From Podocnemis expansa (Eukaryota > Chordata > Testudines > Podocnemididae): a stretch of 64,000 nt of DNA. The translations under genes were made by a program, and so were the position numbers. The notes under the pieces were generated by a model, which was given only the letters and a program-made list of their open reading frames with translations, was not told the origin of the DNA and ran no database searches. This document shows positions 1 to 10,420 of this stretch, one piece after another (positions within the stretch are counted from its first letter, which is position 1; every line of letters starts with the position of its first letter). Location of the stretch: NCBI GenBank assembly GCA_007922195.1, contig ML681992.1, positions 44,399,396 through 44,463,395 of the forward strand, written 5' to 3'.

Positions 1-1200
1 AAATATTGGTTTGACTTTCATTTCCATGGTGACAGACCTAATCCAAAAAGAGAGAGAGAGGATGTCAAATCACCAGATTCATCATTAATGGGATTTCTTC
101 CAGTGTGGGAAGGAAATCCATTTCTGACCAAGGACCCTGTGTACAAAATTAGTATGTGGGACTAACCCAATCTTATCTACCCACTGAAAGCAAAGGGGAG
201 CAGGAAAATAGCATGGCCTTTGCCTTGCTTCCATCTTTATACTTATCACAAGAGTTAAAATCTCGCCTTTGTAGCCCTTTATCCAGCTGATTCAGAGATT
301 GCATAGTACAGCTCTGTGACACGGAAGTGCAGCAGACCAGCAGCATTGAAGCTTTTTGCAGGTATACTCAGCTTTCTAGGTGACCGAGTTTAAACTTGAA
401 AACAAACAGGAGGACCCATCCCTTTTGAAGTGTTGATGGTGACTCTATTAAGACTACAGTGCTGAGAGCAGAAGCAGGAAATGTGGTTACATGAGAAAAC
501 AAGCAGATTTGAAACAGTGTTCAGTCCAAGGGATTATACCAGTAATACCCAAGGGACAAAAGAACTATTTATTCCACTGACACTAGGAAGGAAACATTCC
601 TTTTTTAAAAAAAATCTACTTATGCTGATTAACCGGTTAGTGTTTCAATAGTGTCTGCAGTGCCCTGCCACTTATTCTGGATCTTTGTCTCAAATACGTT
701 TGTTCTGGCTTTATTTGTCTTTAAAATCTGGTTATTTGGCTAGCACAGATGTTTCAGGGTGCCATGCCAAGGAAGTGTGGCTGCTCTTTCCCAAATGTGG
801 CTGCCTAACCTGCATATGCAGTTAGTGGTGAACACACATGGTGGCCATTGACATGGATCTCATAAAGATTATACTATATAATGGTAAATATACAAGGGAA
901 AATTGGCGATACTCAGGCTACTGTCCCTTAGGAATTCTGCTCTGGTGTGTGGGAGTTGGAATGCCACCTACTATGTATTTGCAACAGAACATGTGCCTGC
1001 CAAAAATGTACCAGAGGTCAGGAGTATACAGCTGAGGCTTCTTTACTATGTATATTTATCCCAGCAGTACTTGCTTTTTGACAGTGGGCCTCAATCAGGC
1101 TGCACCATTCCAGTTCTTTAGAAAGACAGACATACTCCCAAAAGCAAGAGCTGCTGCCATACTTATGTTCTTCTGTTTGCCAACTTGACTGTTTTGCTTT
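1..1200. other. Unique AT-rich DNA, no gene seen
   Basis: I see no coding signal, no known repeat family and no RNA gene here. Open frames are short and lack recognisable domains. A short AG-rich run lies at about 50-60. Confidence 0.5.
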
Positions 1201-1204
1201 TGCT

Positions 1205-1600
1205 AAGTGTTCTTTTCTGGACAGCCCAGGACTGTGCCACAGAGAAGCTTATGGAAGGAGCAGGGACGTTGCTGCCCTGAGAAAAGGTTCAGGGCCCAGG
1301 GCGCCAGGCAGCCCTGCCCCGGGGCCCAATCCAGGAGCTGGATTGGGCTCCTCCCACTGCCAGCACGTCCCAGATACAGCCCGCGCTGCCGCTGGCCAGT
1401 GGCAGAGGGCTCAGGCCCACTCCAGCCCCAGCTGGTGCCAGCCAAGGCAGGTGGCCCCAGCCTGTATCTGGCTCCTCCACATATCTGGCTCCTGCCACTG
1501 CCAGGGCTTGGCCAGAGACTTGGGGGGGGGGGGGGCTGTAGCCCCTTGGGCCCAGAGGCAGCAAAGCCCCTGGGAAGAAGTGTCCACAAGTGTAGGCTCT
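1205..1600. other. GC-rich patch with poly-G run
   Basis: A locally GC-rich block of about 400 bp with overlapping Pro/Gly-rich frames on both strands, and a run of 14 G at 1522-1535. The frames resemble low-complexity shadows, not a protein. It has no termini typical of a transposon. It could be a CpG-rich relic or the core of an old non-autonomous element. Confidence 0.35.
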
Positions 1601-1602
1601 AG

Positions 1603-2000
1603 TCTGGGACTCAGTTTCTCCCTATTTCTCAGGCTCTCTGTGTGACCATGGGCAAATCACTTTGGCCAGATCTACATCTAAAACTTATGCCAACCAAGCT
1701 CTGTTGCTCAATGGCATGAAAAATTCATCTCCTGCAGAGATGTTGCTAAATTGGCTTAAATCCTGGTGAAGACACCTTTAAGTTCAATGGAAGAATTCTC
1801 CTACTGATCTACCTACTGTCTCTTGAGGGGATGGATTAATGACAGTGACTGAAAACTCTTCTCCAAGCTGTGGCTAAGCTATTGTGTAGACAAGCCCAGA
1901 GTCTCTTGGGGTCTCAGTTCTTTCCTACCATGCAGGGATATTGTGACGATAACTACATTAAAGACAGTGAGGTTCTTGCACCTCACTACAGTAGTTATCT
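1603..2000 (+). repeat. Ancient MIR-like SINE, split by a MITE
   Basis: The left piece (1603-1663) and right piece (1898-2000) join into a MIR/CORE-SINE-like order: a 'gtgtgaccatgggcaaatcac' type core, then 'ctcagttctttcctaccatg' and 'gggatattgtgacgataac'. This core is shared by very old tRNA-derived SINEs of vertebrates. The middle is replaced by the MITE at 1664-1897. Family naming is from memory of the core motif; the nesting is seen directly. Confidence 0.55.
1664..1897. mobile_element. Degraded MITE inside a SINE
   Basis: The ends are imperfect inverted repeats, GGCCAGATCTACA on the left and (reverse complement of the right end) GGGCTTGTCTACA. It is about 234 bp with no coding capacity. 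The terminal 'tctaca' resembles the Harbinger-type elements elsewhere in the window. No clear TSD is visible, so the superfamily is uncertain. Confidence 0.5.
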
Positions 2001-2407
2001 AGATCCTAGAAAAGAGAACAACAAGGAATTGTGTGGCGCTTTAAGACTAACAGATTTATTTTTTGCATGAGCTTTCGTGGGAGAAGATCCCACTTCCTCA
2101 GATGCTTCAAAGATAGGTGAACTTAGAGAAAGGAATGAAACTAAATGCAAGGGGGTGTAAAACATAGGATCAGTTCATACAGTAACAGCAAATCAGAGCA
2201 GTTTTCAGGCTCAAACCATGGGAAGCCTAAAGTCAAATTACCTTTTGTAATAGGAAAAGAACCCATTGTCTCGATTAAGTCCTGCTTTCACAGAATTTAG
2301 CTTGCATATTAATTCGAGTTCAGCTGTTTCTCTTTGAAGTCTTGATGTCCCAGCTACATCTCTAACGACAGTTGTTAACAAATCAGTCATTGGGTATGTC
2401 TACACAG

Positions 2408-2705
2408 GGTTCTTATTTCGAAACAACAGAGGTTGTTTCGAAATAAGAAGTGCCATGGCCACACGACGCACGGCCATTTCGAAAGAAGCAAACCGCTTCT
2501 TTCGAAATGGCCGTGCTCCTTTCGAAATAAGTTAAACCTCGTTGGCTGTTGAAAGAGCGTTGTTTTGAAATGGTTGTTTCGAAACAACGCCAAAGAGACA
2601 TGCCGTTTCGAAATAACGGTTATTTCAAAACGAGTTGTTTCGAAATAACCGTTTTAATGGCCATGTTATTTCGAAACAACAGTTGTTTTGAAATAACCGG
2701 CTGAC
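2408..2705. repeat. Subterminal TTTCGAAA palindrome array, left end of Harbinger-1
   Basis: Many copies of TTTCGAAA or one-base variants occur, several as hairpins such as the arms at 2478-2515 around 'caaaccg'. A similar array lies at 6370-6465 on the right end and at the ends of the other Harbinger-type elements here. I infer these are binding sites for the transposase or Myb-like partner; that is not shown by sequence alone. Confidence 0.7.
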
Positions 2706-2795
2706 CTTCCTCCCAGGGTGCACAGTGCCCTGGGGGAAGTCCCTGCCTGGGTTTGCCTGTGAGGCAACGTGGCAGGCAGGGCTGACACAGGCAGC

Positions 2796-4623
2796 ATGCC
2801 CCAGCAGCCAGGCCCTGCAGCTGCCACACGCAGGAGGGCTCCTGTGTGGACGCAGGAGGACGTACAGTGCCTCCTGGACATCTGGCAGCAGCCAGATATC
2901 CTTCAGCGGTTCCGGGCCAGCCACTGGAACCGCGATGTGTATAGTGACATCGCAGATGTGATGTCCCAAGGAGGGCACCCCTGGACCACTGAACAGGTGC
3001 GGAGCAAGATAAAAACACTCCGGCAGGAGTATGCCCGCACCCGGGATGCCCGGGCACTGCAGGGGCCTGGCAGCCAGGCCACCTGCCCATATTTTGAGGC
3101 CCTGGATGCCTTCCTGGGCACACAGCCCAGCAGTGGCCCTTCTGCGGCCGTGGACACCTCCGGGGCGCCTCAGAGCCCCTCGTCAGGCCCGGAGGCAACT
3201 GCCTCCGACATCTCCGTTGGGGGACCTTGAGTTGCAGCACCACCAGCGGCGGAGGCCAGCCCCACGACCCCAGAGCTGTTCCTGGCCATGGAGGCGGAGA
3301 GCAGCGTGGAGGAGCAGGGGCCCACCACCGCCCCAGGCTCCAACTCTGACCCCGGGACATCTCGGCGGACCTCTGGAGCCCCCGTGGGTAAGTATGCCCC
3401 CCCCCCCCCATGGAGGCACACAGGGCTGGGCCTTTCCAGCAGGTCCCGGGACGGGTAGAGGCCAGGGCCAGGCACCGGGGCGGGTAGGGCCCAGGGTTCG
3501 TGGGCTCAGAGGTGCCCCCTGGCCACGGGTCTCATGGACACAGGTGGCACCGCGGTCAAAGGGCCCTGTGTGCCAGGGGGTGGTGACCAGGGACTGGCTG
3601 GGAAAGATGCAGCAGCATCTTGGGTGGGGTGGAGAGCAGGCAGGGCACACCACTGGCCAGTGGTCTCAGGAGACCTCCAAGGGCAAGGCGTGTCTGGGTC
3701 CAGTTCACCCTTGTGGGCACCACGAGCATGTGTGCCTCCAGGGTACGGGTCCCAGATGTCTGGCAAAAGGAGACCATGGTCTCCTTTCTTCTGCTCTGTT
3801 CTTCTTTTTATCCTCCCATTCTCTGTCTGGCAGGCAGGTCAAAATACAGGGGTTTGTCAGGCTTTTTCCCAGAGGGGCTGAAGGATCCTGGACTGCCAGA
3901 GAATACCAATGTATATGGGAAAGTGTCCCAGGGCCCCTTAAACCCTGATGACTACCTCGGCCAGACAACCTTCTTGCCCAGGGTCCTCCAATGTCCTCCA
4001 TCGGGTACCGTCCCAGCCTCCTTCCAAGGCTTTGGGGGCCAGGAGCCCTACCCCAGAGCAATGTCCCACGGGATCCTGGGACCCACTGACAGTCAGGGCA
4101 CAGGTGTGTGCTGCAGACAGGTGCACACAGACGGGACCAGCAGGCGGCAGAGGCTAACTGTGTTTTTTGCGTCCCTGCAGCACGTCGCAGAGCCCCTCCG
4201 CAAGGGCCGGCACCCACGCCCGGACCCCACCACCCAAGCCCCAGGACACCGCGGCGACGGCGGAGGGCCCCCAGGACCCACACAGAGCTCCTGGAGAGCC
4301 TGGAGGAGCTCGGGGAGACGATGCACACTGCCACCCAGGCCTGGAGGCGGGAGCAGGTGCAGCGGCAGGCGGCTGGGCTCCGTTCCCTGGAGCAGCTCAC
4401 AGGTGCTGAGGACAGGGTGGCGAGGGCACTAGAGGTCCTGGCAGTGGAGCTCCCAGCTGCTATTCTGCAGCAGGCTGCAGCCATCTGCCAGCTAGCAGAG
4501 GGCCTGGCTCCCCGACGGCGCTGGGAGACATCACCGCCCCAGCAAGGACAGCGGGCGGAGGGCAGCCGTGGGTGCAGGCGGGGCATGCCACTCCCCCCAG
4601 ACCCTCCCACAGGCGTTGCCTAA
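2796..4623 (+). pseudogene. Harbinger Myb/SANT-like DNA-binding protein, two exons, one in-frame stop
   Basis: In Harbinger elements this partner protein carries transposase to the nucleus and binds transposon ends. I choose ATG 2796, just before the domain; upstream the frame offers only a GTG at 2769. Residues about 12-85 form a trihelix/Myb-like domain (WTQEDVQCLLDIW near the N-terminus, HPWTTEQVRSKIKTLRQEY as the later helices). A TGA at 3228-3230 (codon 145) interrupts the frame, which then stays open to a consensus donor GTAAGT at 3388. A matching acceptor ends at 4180 (tgcag). Splicing 3387 to 4181 keeps phase and adds an Arg/Pro stretch and a Leu/Glu-rich, coiled-coil-like tail (THTELLESLEELGETMHTAT onward), ending at TAA 4621-4623. 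The full frame is 345 codons including stop. The same TGA occurs in the second copy at 50214, so it may be an inherited defect or the true end of a 144-aa form. Confidence 0.75.
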
Positions 4624-4786
4624 CCCTCCCCGCCCCAGGACCTCTTCACCCCTGTCCCCTGCCAAGGTCATGTTCCCTCCCCAAGTCCCCTCCCAAGTCC
4701 CCTGCCAAGTTCATGTTCCCTCCCCCGGACCCCCCCAGATTGCCCCGTCCCGTATCGCCCCCATCCCTTCCCTTATTGTGATTGTG

Positions 4787-4792
4787 AATAAA
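4787..4792 (+). terminator. Poly(A) signal AATAAA of the Myb-like gene
   Basis: AATAAA lies 164 bp after the Myb stop codon, inside the transposon. It is the expected 3' end signal for the + strand transcript. Confidence 0.6.
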
Positions 4793-4824
4793 CCCCTGGA
4801 AAGTTATTCTTGGTTGTCTGTGTT

Positions 4825-4830
4825 TTTATT
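4825..4830 (-). terminator. Poly(A) signal of the transposase gene
   Basis: TTTATT on + is AATAAA on -, about 150 bp after the transposase stop at 4979. With the signal at 4787-4792 it makes a compact convergent terminator region between the two Harbinger genes. Confidence 0.5.
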
Positions 4831-4978
4831 TGGGGGGGGGAGTTGGCAGTGTGGGTGGATGGGTGCGGCCTGGCTGTGGGTGGACGGGGGGAGATGGTGT
4901 TTTGGTGCAGGGCAGGCCTGGTACTCAGTCTTCCTCCGCAGCGAAGGCGAGCCGGAGGGCATCGCGGATGGCGAGGGC

Positions 4979-6111
4979 TCACGCAGATGGCTGCTCCCGA
5001 GTCGGCTGGGGTCTTGGTTGTTCATAGTCCCTGGCAAATGCTTGGACCTCAGCCTCCCATGCGAGTGGGATGGGTTCCCCCTGCTGCTCACAAAAGTTGT
5101 GTAGCACTGCACATGCCGCAATGACTTGCGGCAGGCTCCGCTCAGCGAGGTGGAGGCGAGTTAGCAGGCACCTCCACCGGACCTTGAGGCGTCCGAAGGC
5201 CCGCTCGACCACCTGTCGACAGCGGGCGAGGCGGCAATTGAACAGCTGCCAGCTGGGGTCGAGTGGCCCAGCGTATGGGCGTATTAGCCAGGGCTGCAGG
5301 GGGTAGGCCGCGTCCGCCACTATGAGGATGGGCACCTCTACGCCCCCAAGGGGGATGGTGTGGGGGGGAAATGGGTGCCCGCATCCATGCCCCGGTACAG
5401 GGCGGAGTTGCGGAGGACCCTGGAGTCATGGGCCCTCCCTGGCCATCCCACATAGCAGTCTTGGAACCGGCCCCGGTGGTCCACAAGGGCCTGCATAATG
5501 ACTGAATGGTATCCCTTTTGGTTGCGGTACACCGCAGCCCTGTGCTCCGGGGCGCGCACAGGGATGTGCGTGGTGTCCAAGATGCCAGCACAGTTTGGAA
5601 AGCAAAGGGTGGCCATCCCGGGCATGGTGTCCTGCAGGTCCCCGCATCTCACCAGGTGCCGTAGGAGGACGTGATTGATGGCCCTGGTGACCTCGCGGAG
5701 GATGGTGCCGGTGGTGGACCTCCTGACGCCAAACAGGTGCTCCACTGCCCTGTGGGACTCCGGGGTGGCCAGCTTCCACAGGGTGATGGCCACTCATTTG
5801 TCCACCAGGACGGCAGGCCTCATGGGGGTGTCCCTGTGCTGCAGGTGCGGGGCGAGTTCGCCCACCAGGCGGGTGAAGCTGGTCCTGCTCATACGGAAGT
5901 TCTGGCGCCAGAGGTCATCACCCCAGGTGCGCAGAACGACCCTCTCCCACCAGTTGACGCTGGTCTCACGCGCCCAGATGCGGCGGGGCACGGGGAGGGG
6001 CAGGGGCAGTAGCTGAGCCCTATGGCTGAGCTGGATGTATTCCTCAGGTAGAGGCCAGTCCTCCTCGGGGTCTGCAAACAGAGTCTCCCACAAGTGCCGG
6101 AGACCCTGCAT
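4979..6111 (-). pseudogene. Harbinger DDE transposase, decayed
   Basis: Cuts and rejoins DNA at the transposon ends. The likely start is ATG 6111-6109 (MQGLRHLWETLFADPEED); open frame continues upstream to about 6315 without a better start. The order is: N-terminal region, helix-turn-helix-like segment (VAITLWKLATPESHRAV), first catalytic Asp in GILDTTHIPV, Lys/Tyr-rich strand (YRNQKGYHSVIMQALVD), second Asp in ILIVADAAYPLQPWLIRPY, and third acidic residue in ERAFGRLKVRW near the end. About 377 residues, normal for the family. Two lesions: an in-frame TGA at 5796-5794, where the family has a Lys/Arg (consistent with CGA to TGA), and a one-base shift between about 5370 and 5338 near C/G runs. 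The catalytic residues are intact, so the decay looks young. Convergent with the Myb-like gene. Confidence 0.85.
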
Positions 6112-6220
6112 GCGCACCGAGGGGCTGGGTGCTGCACGGCGCTGTCTAGGCAGCCGAGCACTGTCTATGGCTTGCAGCGTGCTGCTAGCGTGGGTGGACA
6201 GGGAAGTGAGGTCAGGGCCG

Positions 6221-6238
6221 GCTTTTATGTGATTGGCT
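6221..6238 (-). promoter_or_regulatory. Possible core promoter of the transposase gene
   Basis: On the minus strand AGCCAATC (a CCAAT-type box) is followed at once by ACATAAAAGCC (TATA-like), about 110 bp before the chosen ATG. The very tight CCAAT-TATA spacing is unusual, so this is only a candidate. Confidence 0.3.
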
Positions 6239-6489
6239 ACCAACATGGCCGTCGACGTGGCCCAGGGAGGCGGCCATGTTGCCACACCTCCCATGCTGCA
6301 CTGCCCCTGGGTCAAAATAGCTAGTCCACACTGTGGAAACGCTATTTCAATTCCCGTTTTTTGCTTATTTCGCGGACACCATTTTGTTATTTTGAAACAG
6401 GTTATTTCAAAATAACATGTTATATCGAAACAAGTTATTTCGAAATAACCTGTTTCGAAACAAGCACTCCCCGTGTGAACATAGCCATT

Positions 6490-6690
6490 GAGTGATTAGG
6501 AAGATGGAAGCGCTCAGCAACTGGTTTCTTTGTGCTTTGATTTCTGATATCAGCTCTGTGCTCATTCAGCCTCTTACGCAGCGATCGTCCTGTTTGTCCA
6601 ATATATAAGGTGTTGGGGCATTTCTTGCACATGTTGGCATAGACCACATTAGTAGATGAGCAGGTAAATGAGCCTTTGATGGAGTAGCAG
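6490..6690 (-). pseudogene. PLE-1 GIY-YIG endonuclease domain, broken
   Basis: The minus strand encodes a nuclease core, with VVYA/VYAN in place of GIY, then NTLYIGQTGRSLRKRLNEHR (the YIG block plus conserved Arg and His), followed by KKPVAERFHLPNHS. This is the Penelope endonuclease that nicks target DNA. It continued into 2391-2250 before Harbinger-1 landed. It is separated from the reverse transcriptase by several stops and shifts, so no working protein is made. Confidence 0.85.
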
Positions 6691-6976
6691 GCTTGATTAG
6701 GACCTATGATGGTATCTGTTGTGCAGATATGTGGGCAGACTTGGCAGCGTGGTTTATTGCAGGGGTGTGTGCCTGCTTCAATGTTTCTGTTATTAGATCT
6801 GTAGTTGCTGATGAGTATCTGTTTAAGATTGGGTGGCTGCCTATAAGCAAGGAGTGGTCTGTCTCCTAATGCTTGAGAGAGAGATCATCTTTTAGAATAA
6901 GCTGTAGGTCCTTAATGATCTGTTACAGAGGCCTGACTTGGGGGTTGTATGTGGTGACTAGTGGTGTTCTGTTGCA

Positions 6977-8612
6977 TTATTTCTTGGGTCTCTCCTGTAG
7001 TAGATGACTTCGGGGAACCCGTCTAGCTCTGTCAATTTGTTTTCTTACTTCCCCATGTGGGTACTGCAGTTTCAAGAATGCTTGATAGAGATCCTCAAGA
7101 TGTCTGTCTCTGTCTGAGGGATCAGAGCAGATGTGGTTATATCTTAGGGCTTGGCTGTAGACAATGGATCGTGTGGTGTGTTTAGGATGGAAGCTCGAAG
7201 GATGTAGGTAACTATACCGATCAGTAGGTTTTCGGTATAGGGTGGTGGTGATGCGTCTATCCCTGATTTGTACTGTAGTGTTGAGAAAGTGGATCTCCTG
7301 TGTGGAGTGTACCAGGCTCAATTTGATGGTGTCATGGAAATTATTGAAATCTCTGTGAAAATCTTCAAGAGCATCCCTGCCATGTGTCCAGATGATAAAG
7401 ATGTCATCAGTGTAGTGCAGGTAGAGAAGAGGTGTTTTGGGATGATACTTGAGTAAACGTTGTTCTAAGTCACCCATAAAGATGTTGGCATATTGTGGGG
7501 CCATGCGGGTGCCCATAGCAGTGCCACTGATTTGGAGATATGAATGATCCTCAAATCTGAAGTGGTTGTGGGTGAGTACAAAGTCGCAAAGTTCAGTCAC
7601 AAGCTGCGCTGCGGCATCATCTGGGATGATTCTTCTAATAGCTTGTAATCCATCCTTGTGTGGGATGTTGGTATAAAGAGCTTCTATATCCATAGTGGCC
7701 AGAATGGTGTTTTCAGGAAGTTCTCCAATGGACTGTGTTTTCCTCAGGAAGTCCGTGGTGTCTTGAAGATAGCTGGGGATGTTGATAACATAGGGTCTGA
7801 GGAGAGAGTCCATATATCCAGATAGGCCGGCAGTAAGAGTGCCAATGCCTGAGATGATGAGGCGTCCAGGGTTTCCTTTTTTATGGATTTTAGGTAGTAG
7901 ATAGAACATCCCTGGCTGTGGTTCTGGTGGTGTTTCTGTCTTTATATGTTCTTGTGCTGTCTTAGGGAGTTTCTTGAGTAGGCGTTGTAATTCCTTTTGG
8001 TATTCCTCAGTGGGGTCAGAGGAAAGTGATCTATAGAAGGTTGTGTTGGAGAGTTGTTTATAAGCCTCCTGGTCATAATCCAATTTATTCAGATGACAAC
8101 TGCACCTCCTTCGTCAGCCTCCTTAATGATTATGTCAGAGTTGTTTCTGAGGCTGTGGATGGCATTGCGTTCTGCAGGGTTGAGGTTATGATGTAAAGGA
8201 TGTTGTTTGTCCATGATTTCAGTCTTGGCACGGTGGCGGAAACAATCAATGTAGAAGTCAAGTCTCTCATTTCGGCCTTCCGGAGGAGTCCATGAAGAAT
8301 ATTTCTTCTTGTAGTGTTTGGAGGAAGGCATCTGTGTGTCAGTGCGTTGATATGTGGTGTTATGGAAATATTCTTTGCGTCTTAGACGACGAAAGTAAGC
8401 TTCTAGGTCACCGCAGAATTTTATCTTATGTGTGGCAGTTGTGGGGCAGAAGGAAAGTCCTCAAGACAGAACAGATTCCTCTGCTGGAGTAAGTGTGTAG
8501 CTTCAGAGATTAACAATGTTGCTGGCTGGGTTATAGGTGTCACTCTTGCTTCCTGTAGTGGTGTATAGAAGTTTATATAGTTTGGTATCTTTTTTCTTCT
8601 GTAGGAAATCAA
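6977..8612 (-). pseudogene. PLE-1 reverse transcriptase, broken
   Basis: Penelope-type reverse transcriptase on the minus strand. The N-terminal part (8612-8092) includes IIKEADEGGAVVI; one base is missing around 8085-8092, shifting the frame into the core (8083-6977, 368 aa). The core shows FYLLPKIHKKGNPGRLIISG, motif A TMDIEALYTNIPHKDG, motif B GTAMGTRMAPQYANIFMGDL, motif C LHYTDDIFIIW (YTDD in place of the usual YIDD), and the Penelope-specific TLYRKPTDRYSYLHPSSFHP. A stop at 6977 precedes the linker and GIY-YIG region. Aspartates of motifs A and C are kept. It shares the element with the endonuclease remnant at 6490-6690. Confidence 0.88.
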
Positions 8613-8823
8613 AGTGTGTGTCGTAGATGGATTTTCTCTTCATTGTGAAGTCCAGCTATGTAGAAGAATGCGTTGTAGGTAGGTTTTCTAAGAAGGAATC
8701 TAGTTTTGAGAGATCATTTTTAATTTTGCTCTGTTTGCTGTACAGGACGCTGATCAGATGGTTTCTGAGTTTCTGTGAGAGAGTATGGCATAATCTCTCA
8801 CTGTAGTCTGTGTAATATGTTGC

Positions 8824-9441
8824 TACTCCATCAAAGGCTGATTTACCTGCTCATCTACTAATGTGGTCTATGCCATCATGTGCAAGAAATGTCCCAACAC
8901 CTTATATATTGGAGAAACAGGAAGATCGCTGCGTAAGAGGCTGAATGAGCACAGAGCTGATAATCAGAAATCAAAGAACAAAGAAACCAGTTGCTGAGCA
9001 CTTCCATCTTCCTAATCACTCAATGACTGATTTGTTAACGACTGTCGATAGAGATGTAGCTGGGACATCAAGACTTCAAAGAGAAACAGCTGAACTCGAA
9101 TTAATATGCAAGCTAAATTCTGTGAAAGCAGGACTTAATCGAGACTATGGGTTCTTTTCCCATTACAAAGGGTAATTTGACTTCAGGCTTCCCATGGTTT
9201 GAGCCTGTAAACTGCTCTGATTTGCTGTTACTTTATGACCTGATCCTATGTTTTACACCCCCTTGCATTTAGTTTCATTCCTTTCTGTAAGTTCACCCAT
9301 CTTTGAAGCATCTGAGGAAGTGGGATCTTCTCCCACGAAAGCTCATGCAAAAAAATAAATCTGTTAGTCTTAAAGTGCCACATGACTCCTTGTTGTTTTT
9401 TTACTGGACTAGACTAACACAGCTATCCCTTTGGAAATTGA
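8824..9441 (+). mobile_element. Plus-strand 3' arm of PLE-1
   Basis: A head-to-head partial copy. It starts in the linker before the nuclease (about 8868), encodes NTLYIGETGRSLRKRLNEH in one frame and the C-terminal KKPVAEHFHLPNHSMTDLL to FFSHYKG segment from 8945 to 9175 in another (one-base shift near 8963), then runs into the 3' untranslated tail ending 'agctatccctttggaaattg'. It is the mirror of 2017-2391 plus 6490-6850. Confidence 0.85.
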
Positions 9442-9749
9442 CCTAGAAAAGAGGACACTGATCAATCAAAAAGACAAGGCTCAAGATTCCTTTGCCTTGC
9501 CCAGCCTTCTGCTTCTGTTTTCTTCCTTGGTTGTTCTGCTCTTTGCTTGTTACTTATCCTGGGGGTCTGACTTCCTTTTTATACCATTTTATACATTATA
9601 CCTAAACTTAGAATTCGTGAAAAGTGTAGGAATGAGAGCCCTGTAATTTATGTCTTATATACACAAAACAAGCACAGCATGGACAGTGGAAGTGCCATCT
9701 TCCTGACATCTCTTCAGAAATCTGTGTTAGCCCTGATCTAGAGCAGGAT

Positions 9750-9945
9750 TCCCAAACTTTCTTGAATCATGTCCCACCTTCACATTTTTTTTGAAAGTGT
9801 AGAGTCCTCCCTCCCCGCCCTTACAATAGCAAGAAGAATATGGCCACCTAGCACTGCCTACACATTTGTTCAGAAGATACCAGGCAAATTATTCAAAGCA
9901 CCAGCAAAATGAAACCAGAAACACATTTCTCAAGTTTATTAGTGC
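9750..9945 (+). mobile_element. hAT-type MITE fragment
   Basis: Begins 'agcaggattcccaaacttt', a decayed form of the CAGNGGTTCCCAAAC hAT terminus, and continues with 'ggccacctagcactgcctac'. I recognise the style from sauropsid hAT MITEs. The right terminus is not visible, so it is truncated or decayed. Confidence 0.45.
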
Positions 9946-10420
9946 TGCCTATGTCAGTCACTGAGGCATTTGGCCTTGTTTGGCACTGGGAAGCAAATCA
10001 GTAAGACGGTCCATGTTTGAAAGGCAGAGTGTCAATCTCTAGGGTAAACAATTGTCCCAATTTTATATTACAGCCCTGGTATTCAGGGCTTTTTATTTTA
10101 TGGAAGCCTACTACCTGCCATCTCCATCCTGATTTTTCACAATTTTTATCTGATCATCCTCTAGGTCACCTTCTACTTGGAGCCAGATTTGAGTGGTACT
10201 GCAGCCCTATATGGCAAGGTACAAATGTCACTCATTGAAACCTGGCCCCGCCACCCTCTGTCTATGAAAGGTGAGAAAGGTGAAAAGCTCAATAATCCAC
10301 AAACGATCCTCTGACCCTGCTAATTCTGGCTACATTCGTGCAAAGGAAACCACCCTCCTGTGTGGTTGTTGTTGCAGTTTGACTCAGTATATCTGTATAT
10401 TAATGCTGGGTTTTCTTTAT

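Larger units (their letters stand above)
2392..6486. mobile_element. PIF/Harbinger DNA transposon (Harbinger-1), 4.1 kb
   Basis: A two-gene cut-and-paste transposon. Ends are GGGTATGTCTACAC and, inverted, GGCTATGTTCACAC. The flanks read cagtc-att on the left and att-gagtgatt on the right; removing the element with one copy of att restores an uninterrupted PLE sequence. The 3-bp TSD fits Harbinger, although att differs from the common TWA target and the flanking c and g make the exact frame ambiguous. It encodes a Myb/SANT-like protein on + (2796-4623) and a DDE transposase on - (about 6111-4979), the usual Harbinger pair. Subterminal regions are packed with TTTCGAAA palindromes. Confidence 0.92.
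2017..9441 (-). mobile_element. Penelope-like element (PLE-1), twin-tailed, with nested Harbinger
   Basis: A retroelement of the Penelope class, which copies RNA with a telomerase-related reverse transcriptase and cuts DNA with a GIY-YIG nuclease. The body reads on the minus strand (8823 down to 6490, continuing 2391 to 2017). A plus-strand copy of the 3' third (8824-9441) is joined head to head, so both outer ends are 3' tails. A perfect 12-bp TSD, cctagaaaagag, flanks it (2005-2016 and 9442-9453). The element is interrupted by the Harbinger at 2392-6486; without it the PLE is about 3.3 kb. Inverted, partly duplicated ends are known for Penelope elements. The reading frames are broken, so it is a dead copy. 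Confidence 0.9.

Noticed and set aside
3031..4610. Several long overlapping frames besides the Myb-like gene
   Set aside because: They are GC-driven shadows of the Myb exon and intron; only the 2796 frame shows a domain and in-phase splicing.
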